From: Granulicella arctica | GTDB taxonomy: Bacteria; Acidobacteriota; Terriglobia; Terriglobales; Acidobacteriaceae | NCBI RefSeq assembly: GCF_013410065.1 | Contig: NZ_JACCCW010000001.1 | Span: 124,001 to 188,000, forward strand | Reading direction: 5' to 3' | Length of the DNA stretch: 64,000 bases | In this document: positions 10,830 to 20,161 of the stretch, piece after piece | Layout of the letters: each line of letters starts with the position of its first letter | Numbering within the stretch: position 1 is the stretch's first letter | Notes under the pieces: generated by a model | The model's database searches: none | Told to the model about the DNA's origin: nothing | Seen by the model: the letters and a program-made list of their open reading frames with translations, nothing else | Position numbers and translations under genes: made by a program

Positions 10830-12434
10830 ATGTTGAGATCGAATTTACATCATCCTTTAAGGCTATCCCTCCTGCTTTTGCTTTTGACCACGTTATTCGG
10901 TACACCTTTTCAGGCTGATTCGCAGCAGACCGCGAAGCGTCAAATCGTCGTAGACATCGCGCAAGCTGGCACGCCAGTGGACCGCTTCTTTGACCTTTCT
11001 GTCGGTTCCGATTACCCGGGGACACTTATTCGCAACGATAGCCAGGAGCAGCTCAAGGTTGCGGTTGACGAGCTGGGATTTCGCTATCTACGCTTCCATG
11101 CCATCTTCCATGATGTGTTGGGGACCGTTCGCATCGAAGATGGCAAGACCATCTATGACTGGACGAAGGTCGACCAGCTCTATGACGAACTCTTAGCCAT
11201 GCACATCAAACCCTTCGTAGAGCTCGGTTTCACACCGAAAGCGCTAGCAACATCCAATAACAGTATTTTTTATTGGAAGGGCAACACCTCACATCCGAAT
11301 CCAGCAGGCTGGCACGACCTGATAGCGGCCTTTATTCACCACATCGAGGCGCGATATGGACAGCAGGAGGTGCGCTCCTGGTTCTTCGAAGTGTGGAACG
11401 AACCCAACCTCTCCGGATTTTGGGAAGGCGCAGATCAGCAGGCCTACTTCAAGCTCTACGACCAGACCTCAAACACGATAAAGAGTATCGATCCGGCGCT
11501 TCGTGTAGGCGGGCCGGCTACGGCTGGAGTTGGCTGGATCCCTGAGTTCCTGGCCCATGTCAAGCAAAGCGGAGCCGCCATCGATTTCGTCGCGACCCAT
11601 ACTTACGGCGTGGACGGAGGATTCCTTGATGAAAACGGACAGAGCGATACAAAGCTTTCTCCGTCACCGGACGCCATTATCGGAGATGTGCGCCACGTTC
11701 GAGAGCAAGTCGCAGTTTCCGCCTTTCCGGACCTGCCCGTGTACTTCACGGAGTGGAGTACGAGCTACACGCCACGAGACGTCATCCATGATTCTTATGT
11801 GAGCGCCCCGTACATTTTGAGCAAACTGAAGGGCTCCGAAGGACTCGTACAAGGGATGAGCTATTGGACCTACACGGACCTGTTCGAGGAGCCCGGACCG
11901 CCGACCGCGGCGTTTCAGGGTGGATTCGGTTTGCTGAACCGTGATGGGATTCGCAAACCCGCGTTCTTTGCTTATAAGTACCTCCACGCACTACAGGGGA
12001 ATGCGCTCCATTCCAACGATCCACAATCTATGATGGCCGTAAAGGGAGACAACGTCGAAGCGCTCTTATGGGACTTCAAACAGCCGGAGCAGAGGGTGAG
12101 CAACCGCTCTTTCTACACCAAGTTGCTCCCCTCTGTTCCTGCGGCTCCTGTCGAACTACACGTTACGCATATGTCGCCGTTCACAAAATATCACTTAGAG
12201 GTGCATCGTACTGGCTACCAGGCGAATGATGCATACTCGGCATACATAAAAATGGGAGCACCCAAGGATTTATCTACAAAACAGATAGCCCAATTGAACG
12301 AATTCACTCGCGATCGACCAGAAAAGACACAAATCGTCCGCAGCAATAAGGACGGTGAGGTTGCAGTGACCGTGCCTATGCGGAGCAACGATATTGTCTT
12401 GATCCTACTGACGCGCACGTCTGGCAGGGACTAA
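10830..12434 (+). CDS. Glycoside hydrolase family 39 (beta-xylosidase type)
   Basis: 534-aa clan-A (beta/alpha)8 hydrolase with an N-terminal signal peptide (LSLLLLLLTTLFGTPFQA). Glu191 in FFEVWNEPNLSGFW is the expected acid/base and Glu308 in PVYFTEWSTSY the nucleophile; the RFHAIFHD and YGQQEVRSW segments are also typical of GH39. Family members release xylose from xylo-oligosaccharides. A TGGAG ribosome site lies just upstream of the ATG. The next gene, a GH43, follows after 111 bp on the same strand, which fits a shared role in arabinoxylan breakdown in the periplasm. Confidence 0.9.
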   Translation: MLRSNLHHPLRLSLLLLLLTTLFGTPFQADSQQTAKRQIVVDIAQAGTPVDRFFDLSVGSDYPGTLIRNDSQEQLKVAVDELGFRYLRFHAIFHDVLGTVRIEDGKTIYDWTKVDQLYDELLAMHIKPFVELGFTPKALATSNNSIFYWKGNTSHPNPAGWHDLIAAFIHHIEARYGQQEVRSWFFEVWNEPNLSGFWEGADQQAYFKLYDQTSNTIKSIDPALRVGGPATAGVGWIPEFLAHVKQSGAAIDFVATHTYGVDGGFLDENGQSDTKLSPSPDAIIGDVRHVREQVAVSAFPDLPVYFTEWSTSYTPRDVIHDSYVSAPYILSKLKGSEGLVQGMSYWTYTDLFEEPGPPTAAFQGGFGLLNRDGIRKPAFFAYKYLHALQGNALHSNDPQSMMAVKGDNVEALLWDFKQPEQRVSNRSFYTKLLPSVPAAPVELHVTHMSPFTKYHLEVHRTGYQANDAYSAYIKMGAPKDLSTKQIAQLNEFTRDRPEKTQIVRSNKDGEVAVTVPMRSNDIVLILLTRTSGRD

Positions 12435-12545
12435 CTCGATTATGTCTAGCTGTTTCGCTCAGACCGCGCACATCCAAGCAGGGCGCGGCACTGCAACGGT
12501 TTTGGTATAACTCTATTCCAAGAGTAGGAAACGGGATCAAAATTT

Positions 12546-14108
12546 ATGAATGACAACCTTCTGTCGATTCAGCACATCATCACTCGCCGACGTTTTTTCC
12601 GGAACGCCTCCGTGACATCGATCACCTTAGCGCTCCAGCCGAACCTACAAAGTCTGTTCGCTGAGGAACAGAATGCCATCTACCGAAACCCGATCATGGG
12701 CGGAGACCATCCGGACGCAAGTCCCATCAGGGTCGGGGATGATTTCTATCTCACTCATTCAAGCTTCGATTATGCTCCCGGCCTACTCATCTGGCACTCG
12801 CGGGATCTAATCAATTGGCGCCCCGTGGCTGCAGCGTTGCATCGGTATTACGGCAGCATCTGGGCTCCTTACCTCTGTGAGTACAACGGACATTTCTACA
12901 TCTACTTCCCGGCCAACAACCGGATTAACGTAGTGCATGCCACTCACCCCACCGGCCCGTGGAGCGAGCCGACCGATCTTGGAATCGATGCGATCGATCC
13001 CGCACATATTGCTGAGAACGGCCGCCGCTTTCTTTATACCAACGGAGGCCAGATGGTGGAACTTACGCCAGATGGGCTTGGAGTCAAGTCCGCGCCTCGT
13101 ACCGTCTTCGCACCATGGCCTATTCCACAATCTACACGTATCGAATGTACGTGCCTCGAAGGTCCGAAACTGCTTGAGCACAACGGCTACTTCTACCTCA
13201 ATGTCGCAGAAGGAGGCACGGGAGGCCCAGCGACCAGTCACTCAGTCATTAGCGCCCGTAGCCGCCATGCTGAAGGACCATGGGAGTTCTCTCCATATAA
13301 TCCGATAGTTCACACGCAATCCCGTGAAGATCGCTGGTTGAGCGTAGGACACGGACGCCTTGTCGATACGCCTACTGGAAAGTGGTACATGACAGTTCAC
13401 TCTTATGAAAATGACTACCGTACTCTGGGACGTCAGCTGCTCCTTTTGCCCGTCGAATGGACAGCAGATGGCTGGTTTCGCGTTTCTCCGGAGATCGCAG
13501 CAGATTCTGCTATCCCGATGCCGATGCCCGGAACAAACCAACAGGCGTTCGCAGACCCATCCGATCAATTTGACACTCCAGAGCTTGGGCTTCAGTGGGG
13601 TTTCTGGCACGAGTACGATTCATCTCGCTTCGAAACAGGAAAGAATTTCCTCCGGCTTGCCGCGCGCGGTAAGAGCCTTAACGATACATCCGTCCTCACG
13701 AATCCGGTTGGTGGGCACTCCTACACCATCGAGGTTGATGTTGAAGTGGAATCGGGGTGCGAAGCAGGCCTGCTTCTCTTTTACAATCCCGAACACGCGG
13801 TCGGCATCACGCTGACATCGACGGGAGTCAACGTACGAGTTGCCAATGGTTATACTTTCAATCATCCAGATCTAAAATCATCGCGAGCTACTCTACGCAT
13901 TGTGAACGATCGGCAAGAAATCGACTTTTACTACCGTACCGATCAACAGCCGTGGCGACGTATAGAAGAATCGGCTGAGATTTCAGGTATGCACCAAAAT
14001 GTATTAGGCGGATTTCTCGATGTGCGCCCCGCGCTTTGCGCATGGGGAGCCAACAATGCAATATTCCGGAATTTTCGATATTGGCCGGCGGTCAATCTAC
14101 CCACGTAA
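12546..14108 (+). CDS. Tat-exported glycoside hydrolase family 43
   Basis: 520-aa GH43 enzyme. The N-terminus carries a twin-arginine motif (TRRRFF, residues 13-18) followed by a hydrophobic stretch, so it is predicted to be exported folded. Active-site residues are in place: Asp57 in HPDASPIRVG, Asp151 in AIDPAH and Glu205 in CLEGPKLLEH. The last ~180 residues form a beta-sandwich as in GH43 xylosidases. Together with the GH39 upstream and the GH43 at 3328, it suggests step-wise trimming of xylan or arabinan side chains. CAACGGTTT at 12494-12502 lies in its upstream region. Confidence 0.88.
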   Translation: MNDNLLSIQHIITRRRFFRNASVTSITLALQPNLQSLFAEEQNAIYRNPIMGGDHPDASPIRVGDDFYLTHSSFDYAPGLLIWHSRDLINWRPVAAALHRYYGSIWAPYLCEYNGHFYIYFPANNRINVVHATHPTGPWSEPTDLGIDAIDPAHIAENGRRFLYTNGGQMVELTPDGLGVKSAPRTVFAPWPIPQSTRIECTCLEGPKLLEHNGYFYLNVAEGGTGGPATSHSVISARSRHAEGPWEFSPYNPIVHTQSREDRWLSVGHGRLVDTPTGKWYMTVHSYENDYRTLGRQLLLLPVEWTADGWFRVSPEIAADSAIPMPMPGTNQQAFADPSDQFDTPELGLQWGFWHEYDSSRFETGKNFLRLAARGKSLNDTSVLTNPVGGHSYTIEVDVEVESGCEAGLLLFYNPEHAVGITLTSTGVNVRVANGYTFNHPDLKSSRATLRIVNDRQEIDFYYRTDQQPWRRIEESAEISGMHQNVLGGFLDVRPALCAWGANNAIFRNFRYWPAVNLPT

Positions 14109-14608
14109 TGCTATTGAGATTCCGTTGCATCCTTTTTACCTTCCGTCTCTTTGACGAACGAAGATGTCCGAAACGCATTGCCAGAGAGTGCCTGTGGAGG
14201 CAGGGGCTTCCTCTACCAATCTTCCGCTGCGCCGCGTTCACGTTCTAGAGGCGAAGTGAAACAACCTCCTACAGACAGCCCTGTCTGTAGGAGGTTCTAA
14301 GGTGATGCAATCCCAACATTCACCGATGAAGATCAACACTGGCAGGTATTGACTCATCTTGTGCGACGACAAGGGTCTCCCGGTCTTTCGCGCTGCGTTT
14401 GAGCAGACCATCGCTATCCCTAAGGTGGGTTGCTGTAGAAGGTGGCGATGCTGCACCGCACGGGAAGCAGGAGTTTGTCGTTTCCACCGATACCAAAATG
14501 CAGTTGGCTGTGTGTACTCATCTGGAAGCTCCCCAGCGAGATCGAAAGACTTACAAGGACCCGTGCGTCGTCGAGCAGGCGAGCGCGTGGAAGCATCTCT
14601 ACGAACAG
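14109..14608. other. Intergenic region with hairpin and unrecognised coding scrap
   Basis: After the GH43 stop the DNA holds a perfect hairpin (14263-14296). From about 14399 there is an open frame reading VAVEGGDAAPHGKQEF and KMQLAVCTHLEAPQRDRK that runs into the symporter relic. I do not recognise this segment; it looks like coding debris joined to the symporter fragment. No intact gene is seen. Confidence 0.45.
14263..14296. repeat. Perfect 15-bp hairpin
   Basis: AACCTCCTACAGACA, loop GCCC, then the exact reverse complement TGTCTGTAGGAGGTT. No T-run follows on either strand, so it is not a standard intrinsic terminator. It may be an attenuator-like structure or the end of a lost mobile element. 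Confidence 0.75.
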
Positions 14609-15254
14609 TCTGTTCCGGATGAACGCTCTGGGCGCAAAGCGGCTTATCTCTCCGCGTTGTTGAACTTCGTCGGCACACCGATCATGCTGCTGCCTGCGCT
14701 GGTGGCACGAAAGCTTATGCCGGACTTCGCGGCCCATCAAAAACCGCAGGACGTATACGTCCATTTAATCTTTGGGCTGCTGCCTGCGGGCATGGTGGGG
14801 ATCATCGTCGCTGCGCTCTTCTCCGCAACCATGGCCACCGTAAGCGCCGACCTGAATGCGATAGCGGCTGTGCTCACCAAAGACTTCTATCAACGGATCA
14901 TCAAGCCAGCAGCATCGGAGCAGCGCCTGGTTGCAGTGGGCCGCGGCATGACGCTCGCCCTTGGCGCGTGCATCGCAGGGATCAGCATCTGGCTGGGGCA
15001 GAGCGCCCGATCCTCTCTCTTCAACATCATGGTAACCGCCTTCGGCGTTCTGCTGGCACCGCCCCTCCTTCCCTTGCTCGCGACTTCGGTTGTCTACAGT
15101 AGCGGTTGGCGCACTGCTGGTATTTTCGGGGATGCTGGCGACAGCAGCAGCAGCTCGATGGGTCGATCGGATCATGCTAGGAATCTTTGGAGTTCCATGG
15201 AGCCGCTTAAGCGCTCATTCCCGATCTAGTAGGTCGAGCAACGATAACCTCTGA
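14609..15254 (+). pseudogene. Sodium:solute symporter relic
   Basis: Reads VPDERSGRKAAYLSALLNF and PAGMVGIIVAALFSATMATV, then VSADLNAIAAVLTKDFYQR, the transmembrane core of SSS-family sodium/sugar symporters. About the first half of the protein is absent. Near 15100 the frame is lost; the other frame continues VGALLVFSGMLATAAAARWV and reaches a stop at 15252-15254. It was probably an inner-membrane sugar importer belonging to the neighbouring hydrolase locus and is now non-functional. Confidence 0.72.
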
Positions 15255-15444
15255 TCGAAAGACGAATGATGCTCAATGTGGTCGAGTCAACTCCCATTTA
15301 TGCACTCCAGGAAGCATAAGCACCGCGGGAGCCAAGCAACTTCACCCTCAACGCAAGTGGCATCGCCGGGCTCAGCGGCGCTATCTGCAACGGTTGCACA
15401 GTGTGCGGGAAGCTTTATCCTCACCGCATACTACATTCAATCGT

Positions 15445-15888
15445 CTACTCCGATTTCGCAATCTGGCCGCGTATCTCTCCCCCTGGATTTGCCGACGTAT
15501 GAAGGTTGAAGTACCACTTGCCGTCGGCCAGATCCTTCGCCTGTTCCGCAGTCAAGGTTGCATGACCCTCAATTGGGCTAGCGATTGGGCTGGTCTTAAT
15601 CGGCAGCTGGGGCTTCGCATTCGCGCCAGCGACAGCCGGACCGTGAAAATGAGCGGCTACAACAGGTCCGGTCAATCCGTTGAACTCAACGTGATACTTG
15701 AACTCGTTTGTGTCTGTATCCAACGTGGCCGTCAAAGTACCCGTGCCGGCGCTATCCTTTGCTGGCACTTCAGAAGAGGCTTTGAGGTCTGCCTTTAGAT
15801 GAAGCGTTCCGGCGTGTGCGACGATCGATACCACTGCAAGCGTGGATGTAGTAACGATGGTTCGAAACAAGCTATTTACCTTTTTCAA
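15445..15888 (-). CDS. Exported CHRD-domain protein
   Basis: About 147 aa, with a signal peptide (SLFRTIVTTSTLAVVSIVAHA) and then one CHRD domain: LKASSEVPAKDSAGTGTL, VVAAHFHGPAVAGA, and the closing WYFNLHTSANPGGEIRGQI. The family is named after chordin and its function in bacteria is unknown. I choose a TTG start at 15888 because AAGGAG lies 7 bases upstream; the longer frame from 15927 adds residues with no signal-peptide logic. It lies 68 bp downstream of the LanC-like gene on the same strand, so the two may be co-transcribed. Confidence 0.82.
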   Translation of the reverse strand: MKKVNSLFRTIVTTSTLAVVSIVAHAGTLHLKADLKASSEVPAKDSAGTGTLTATLDTDTNEFKYHVEFNGLTGPVVAAHFHGPAVAGANAKPQLPIKTSPIASPIEGHATLTAEQAKDLADGKWYFNLHTSANPGGEIRGQIAKSE

Positions 15889-15956
15889 TTCACTTCTCCT
15901 TTGCGTTACTGGTTGATGTTTCTCCAACAGACGAGCTGGAACAGTTCCGGGAAGAT

Positions 15957-17477
15957 CTACGGTGACAACTGATTCAGATCGCTAAAGTCGACAGCAGCCG
16001 ATTGCACGTTGGCGTTTTCATCGCGCCGATAGGGAAACGGATTGTCCGGCAACGCAATCGTGTCATATCGTCCTGCTTGCGCAAGGAACGAGTGGAGGAG
16101 CGCGGTGCCAACGCCTGCCGCGCCTATCGAGTACCCCGTCTCAGCCGTGACCTCCCATGGCTTCACCCGGGTCCATGCCTGATACCATCGGTAGCCCTTG
16201 CCATCGAAGTTCGTTTGGCGGCTCAGTATCTGATCTGCCAAATGATTGGCAAAAACGAAATACTCTCTGTTTCCTGTAGCTGCCCAGAGGCCGAGGAAGA
16301 ACTCTGTAACCCCTGCCGATCCGCAGCACTGGCAGACAACATTCCAGAACCCGGATGTCTGGTTTGCGGGAATACCGCTGTTCATCACGCCGCGTGCTAG
16401 TGTTTCAGTCCAGCCCAGATATGCCTTGTCCTTGGTGACTTTATAGAGCTGGTAGAACAGCCTCGCGGTTCCGGCAGGACCGTGGCAGAACCCCAGGTAG
16501 TACACATCCGGAAGGTCCGGATAGCGATAGGGAATAAGAGCGCCTGTCCCGCTTGTCGTGGCGATCTGCTGGAGATGAATCGCACCTTGTTTTGCTGATT
16601 CGAGAAAATGCGATTCGCCCGTCTCCTCATACAAACGGGCGAGAACGTATGCGACTCCGGCAGTTCCCAATTCGAAGTTCGGAAAGTAAGTGTCCTCAGG
16701 AAGACCGAGAAGCGATGGCCGCACACCTTTCCAGCGAACGCCCGCAGGCGATTGAGGCTCGGCAAGCTCAAGCAGATGCCTCCCACCCGCTGCTGCAAGA
16801 TTTCGATAATCCTCACGACCGAAAGCACGTGCAGCATAGAGCAAATACAGGATCACGCTGCCATCCGCGATGATTCCAGGAGATTCGGACCACGCGACGC
16901 CGCTGCCAGATCGATTTGCTGCGTTGACGAGCGCTTGCGTTGCCAGGAGCGCAGCCTGCCGGTATCTGGGGTCACCCGTAGTCTTCCACGTCTCAGTCAA
17001 TACAAACGCCACGCCGGAGAGACCGTTGTAGAACGATAGGTTTGTTCCAGGTAGCCGCTCTTTCTCAGCGGCTAGATTCGGCCAGGTTTCCACAAGATAG
17101 TCGGCACCTGTCCTGACGTCCTCCAGGTAGCTCGAATCGCCGGTTGCCTTCGCCAGTTGGAGGAAGAAGAGAACAATACCAGCGCTTCCGCTATAGACAC
17201 CGTTGATCGGAGAGACTGTCGTTGCCTTCTCCGGGGAATCAGGCTCAGGAAGCCAATACCTCCCTTGAGCCGAATCTTTTTGGGCCGAACGAATCCAACG
17301 TCCAGCTTCGAGCGCTCCCTCAAGAAATTCCTTCTTGCTACTCCCGATCGGCGCTTTTGAATCGACCGTACCGCCCCAGGATACAAGCGGCGTTCCAGCC
17401 GCTACTCCCAAAGCACTCGTCTGTAGAAACACACGTCTTGAAACTTTTAGTGGCCGGCTATACAAATCTGCGAACAT
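15957..17477 (-). CDS. Tat-exported LanC-like protein
   Basis: 506 aa. Residues 13-18 (SRRVFL) with the following hydrophobic segment form a twin-arginine signal. The body has repeated GxxG segments typical of the LanC alpha/alpha toroid: NGVYSGSAG ~92, NGLSGVAF ~151, ELGTAGVAYVLA ~269. Two Cys motifs follow: GFCHGPAGTA (Cys331) and CQCCGSAG (Cys382, Cys384, Cys385). In LanC enzymes zinc is held by two Cys and one His, the second motif being CHG; here that His is Cys. No lanthipeptide precursor or dehydratase is nearby, and LanC cyclases normally act in the cytosol. Function is therefore open: a periplasmic LanC-like or sugar-active toroid protein. AAGGGGA precedes the ATG. Confidence 0.72.
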   Translation of the reverse strand: MFADLYSRPLKVSRRVFLQTSALGVAAGTPLVSWGGTVDSKAPIGSSKKEFLEGALEAGRWIRSAQKDSAQGRYWLPEPDSPEKATTVSPINGVYSGSAGIVLFFLQLAKATGDSSYLEDVRTGADYLVETWPNLAAEKERLPGTNLSFYNGLSGVAFVLTETWKTTGDPRYRQAALLATQALVNAANRSGSGVAWSESPGIIADGSVILYLLYAARAFGREDYRNLAAAGGRHLLELAEPQSPAGVRWKGVRPSLLGLPEDTYFPNFELGTAGVAYVLARLYEETGESHFLESAKQGAIHLQQIATTSGTGALIPYRYPDLPDVYYLGFCHGPAGTARLFYQLYKVTKDKAYLGWTETLARGVMNSGIPANQTSGFWNVVCQCCGSAGVTEFFLGLWAATGNREYFVFANHLADQILSRQTNFDGKGYRWYQAWTRVKPWEVTAETGYSIGAAGVGTALLHSFLAQAGRYDTIALPDNPFPYRRDENANVQSAAVDFSDLNQLSP

Positions 17478-17944
17478 CCCGATTCCCCTTCCGTTCAGGG
17501 GCCGCAGGCCCCGTTACTGTGACTGTCGAAAAGACGAAGGACAGAAAACAGGGGGACAACACGCGAGACTGCGCAGAGATGTGCTCGAATCGATCGATGA
17601 ATCAATGAGATGACGCATGTAGTCCCTGGCTCTCAGAATGCTTTCAAATTCGCTGAAATGCGATTGAGCTTCGGATCGGCTGGTTCATCGTTGTCGATCG
17701 GAGAACGGCAACGGTCGATCCGTAAGTGCTAGTCCCGGGAGGGACAACAGAGGGAGAGTCGCATTTGGGTCTTAGTCAACATCGCGTCATCCTGACGATA
17801 GCGCAACTCATCCAATTGTGCAATCAATACGCATCGCGACATGGTTGTTCAACGTCAGGATCAACAGTTCAAAGTAAACAATCTCCTATTTCAACGCTTG
17901 ACGTGCAGATTGAAAACGACGAAACATGTAACGCATCACGGATG
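17478..17944. other. Intergenic region, no gene seen
   Basis: Upstream region of the LanC-like gene. I see no convincing coding sequence; the open frames on the plus strand have no recognisable content until the GH74-like scrap at 17945. Confidence 0.4.
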
Positions 17945-18034
17945 TGCTTGCTACAGATCACCGGAGCTCCGAAGCGCTTTGGACATGTATACATGGGAAC
18001 GCACGGTCGCCGCATCTTCGACGACGATCCAAGC
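17945..18034 (+). pseudogene. GH74/BNR-type glycosidase C-terminal scrap
   Basis: A short plus-strand stretch reads ITGAPKRFGHVYMGTHGRR then IFDDDP. This closely follows the C-terminal pattern of GH74-like xyloglucanases (FGRVYLGTNGRGIxYGDP). Nothing upstream belongs to such a protein, so this is a remnant of a deleted polysaccharide-degrading gene. Confidence 0.45.
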
Positions 18035-18040
18035 CTCACG

Positions 18041-19990
18041 CTAGTTGCTTCCGGGCTTCTCGGTTGCATTGCCAGCCGCGGCATCTTCCTTGTCCAGGGG
18101 CAGGCTTAACTCCAAACTGCCCACGTGATTGTTGCCCAGGTCGTGAACCGCCAGCCGCATCGATCGTGCCTGCACCGGAATCAGCACGGCCATTGGAACA
18201 TGGTAGCCGTTCGAGAGCATCATGCTCCACCGGTCGGGATGGATCACATCTTCGATCTGGGTCCGCAATCCATTCAACGTCAATCCGTCTTCGTTGTAGG
18301 AGATAACGGCGAACTCGACATGATCGCGGCGAATCGCATCCTCGCCCATGCTGATATCCAGCTGCCGAGGCAACAGAACATACTGGATCACATACCGCTG
18401 TAGCATCACTGGGGTGCTAAGTTCCTTGAGTGCCTTGCGTTTATTCTTGGTGGCCATCGCCTCGTACTTCACCAGCTCCTGCATCTGACCCGGTGTCGCC
18501 TGGACCGGCGCACCCTCCACCTGCACGTGGGCTTCAAAAAACAGCTCATGCGCTGCGGGTGCGCCGTGCTCCAGCGACACTGCAAGCAGGTCGTCAGGAT
18601 TGTCCATCGCATTACGAGCTACGTTGTCCAGATTATCCGCGAAGTAGGTGTGCCGGTAGGCGAGGTGATAGCCCGGCTGCTTCAGCTCGATGCGGACCCT
18701 GCGTATCGTACCGTCATAAGTGGCATTGGTCGGCGCATAAGAAAGCGAGTAGTAAAGTGAGCCGTCCTGAACCGCGGCCTCTTCCGCCTCAGCCAACCCG
18801 TTCGTGTTGTAGAAGGCGTGGCCACCGGTGGCGTCCGCGATAGTGCTCATCGTGGCATGCTCGGCAGCCTGATTCTGCGAGAAGTTCTGGACAGCTCTAC
18901 TATCCTTGCCCTGACCAGGCTCAAACACCTGGTTGTTGGCTGCGGAAAACATGGCATTCGACTGTAGGCCACGCACATCGACGGGATACACCGCTACATG
19001 GCTCACGGTCAACAGATCGGTCGCTTCAACGATCGTCTTCGAGTAGTTACGAGTGACATCAAAGGAGTCGCGGCTGCTAATATCCTGATCCGGTAGAATC
19101 CCGGAGGGAAACGAGCCCGAAAGCCAGAGCAGATTCTTGCGCCCCGGCAAGCCGATCAGGAAGCGGGCGATCTCTTGCAGCGCCTCGACTGTGATGTCGA
19201 CGCGGCGATCGTTCAGATAACTCGTCTCCATCGTCTCCATGTGCTTCAGCATGGTAGAGACCTGCTGGAACGCCGCATCAGGCTGCGCATCCGCACCATT
19301 TTGATTGCCTTCCGTCCCGGCCAATTGGTCGCTGCTCTGTGTCGCTTCGCCGGGTGATTGCTGCAAAAGACCCGAACGATATCCCTTGCCGGTTTGCCTT
19401 GAGAGTGCGGCTATCAGCTTGTTGTCGTCTTCGGTAAACCCCTGCAACATATGCAGACGATCGCTCAAGACAAAGATCGCGGTCTGACCTCCATTCTTGT
19501 GTTGACGCAAAAACGTAAGCAGCTGTTCATGGGCGTAGGACTGCGAATCCTGTGGAGTGTTCAGCAGGTCGTACAGGATGACCGTCGTGGGACCGCTCGA
19601 GGGAGACAGCGAGATGTTCGCAAACGTATTTGTCGGCAGCTTCGGTGCCTCCGCTGGCGACGCTGAATCCGCTTTGTGAACCTCGAAAGAACGGATCACC
19701 TGCGGGGTCTTATCTTCGAAGACCATGAAGTCCTTCGGCTTCAAGTTGGGCACTGGCTTACCCTTGGCATCCGTCACCGTAACGTCCAGCAAAACGCGGC
19801 GCACCGCAACCTTCAACGTAGTCACCGGCTCCGTCCGCTGCTCATCTGGAGAACGCTGCGGTTGTCGGACTGGTGCCTGCGGCATGTGCATCTGCGCATA
19901 GAGTATGGGGTTCGCCAGGCAGCAAAGAAGAGCGAAGCGGAAGAACGCCCTAAGAATCAGCAAGGAGGAAGTATTCATTATCTTGATCAC
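18041..19990 (-). CDS. Acidobacterial VWFA-related exported protein
   Basis: 649 aa. A signal peptide (LILRAFFRFALLCCLANPIL) is followed by a DVTVTDAKGKPVPNLKPKDF segment and a VWFA-like domain (~60-340) of the type described as TIGR03436, found mainly in Acidobacteria. The metal-site DxSxS is not conserved (VILYDLLNTPQDS), which I believe is normal for this subgroup. The C-terminal ~250 residues are unassigned. The open frame begins with GTG at 19990; an ATG at 19978 is an alternative with no better ribosome site. It lies downstream of the NHL protein and receptor genes on the same strand, but a hairpin separates it from the former. Precise function unknown. Confidence 0.82.
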   Translation of the reverse strand: MIKIMNTSSLLILRAFFRFALLCCLANPILYAQMHMPQAPVRQPQRSPDEQRTEPVTTLKVAVRRVLLDVTVTDAKGKPVPNLKPKDFMVFEDKTPQVIRSFEVHKADSASPAEAPKLPTNTFANISLSPSSGPTTVILYDLLNTPQDSQSYAHEQLLTFLRQHKNGGQTAIFVLSDRLHMLQGFTEDDNKLIAALSRQTGKGYRSGLLQQSPGEATQSSDQLAGTEGNQNGADAQPDAAFQQVSTMLKHMETMETSYLNDRRVDITVEALQEIARFLIGLPGRKNLLWLSGSFPSGILPDQDISSRDSFDVTRNYSKTIVEATDLLTVSHVAVYPVDVRGLQSNAMFSAANNQVFEPGQGKDSRAVQNFSQNQAAEHATMSTIADATGGHAFYNTNGLAEAEEAAVQDGSLYYSLSYAPTNATYDGTIRRVRIELKQPGYHLAYRHTYFADNLDNVARNAMDNPDDLLAVSLEHGAPAAHELFFEAHVQVEGAPVQATPGQMQELVKYEAMATKNKRKALKELSTPVMLQRYVIQYVLLPRQLDISMGEDAIRRDHVEFAVISYNEDGLTLNGLRTQIEDVIHPDRWSMMLSNGYHVPMAVLIPVQARSMRLAVHDLGNNHVGSLELSLPLDKEDAAAGNATEKPGSN

Positions 19991-20112
19991 TGCGGGACAC
20001 CACCCGGAACGCTATACGAAGACGAGGATCTGACGTAAGAGTAGAGCAAGCAGCCTCAGGAAAGACTCTTGCACAGCAGCAAAAAATAAAGATCCTTCTT
20101 CCTTGGAAGCAC

Positions 20113-20139
20113 GCGGCGGATATTCCGAATATCCGCCGC
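20113..20139 (-). terminator. Hairpin behind the NHL/Ig gene
   Basis: GCGGCGGATATT, loop CCG, AATATCCGCCGC: a perfect 12-bp stem just past the stop of the minus-strand NHL gene. A T-rich stretch (TTTATTTTTT on the minus strand) comes about 25 nt later, so termination is likely but the spacing is loose. Confidence 0.5.
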
Positions 20140-20161
20140 TCTTGCTCCCACAGGCTGTTGG

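Noticed and set aside
15445..15927. ATG at 15927 as start of the CHRD gene
   Set aside because: The first 13 residues do not fit a signal peptide, and AAGGAG points to the TTG at 15888.
15957..17477. Lanthipeptide biosynthesis cluster
   Set aside because: No LanM/LanB, precursor peptide or exporter nearby, and the LanC-like protein is predicted to be exported.
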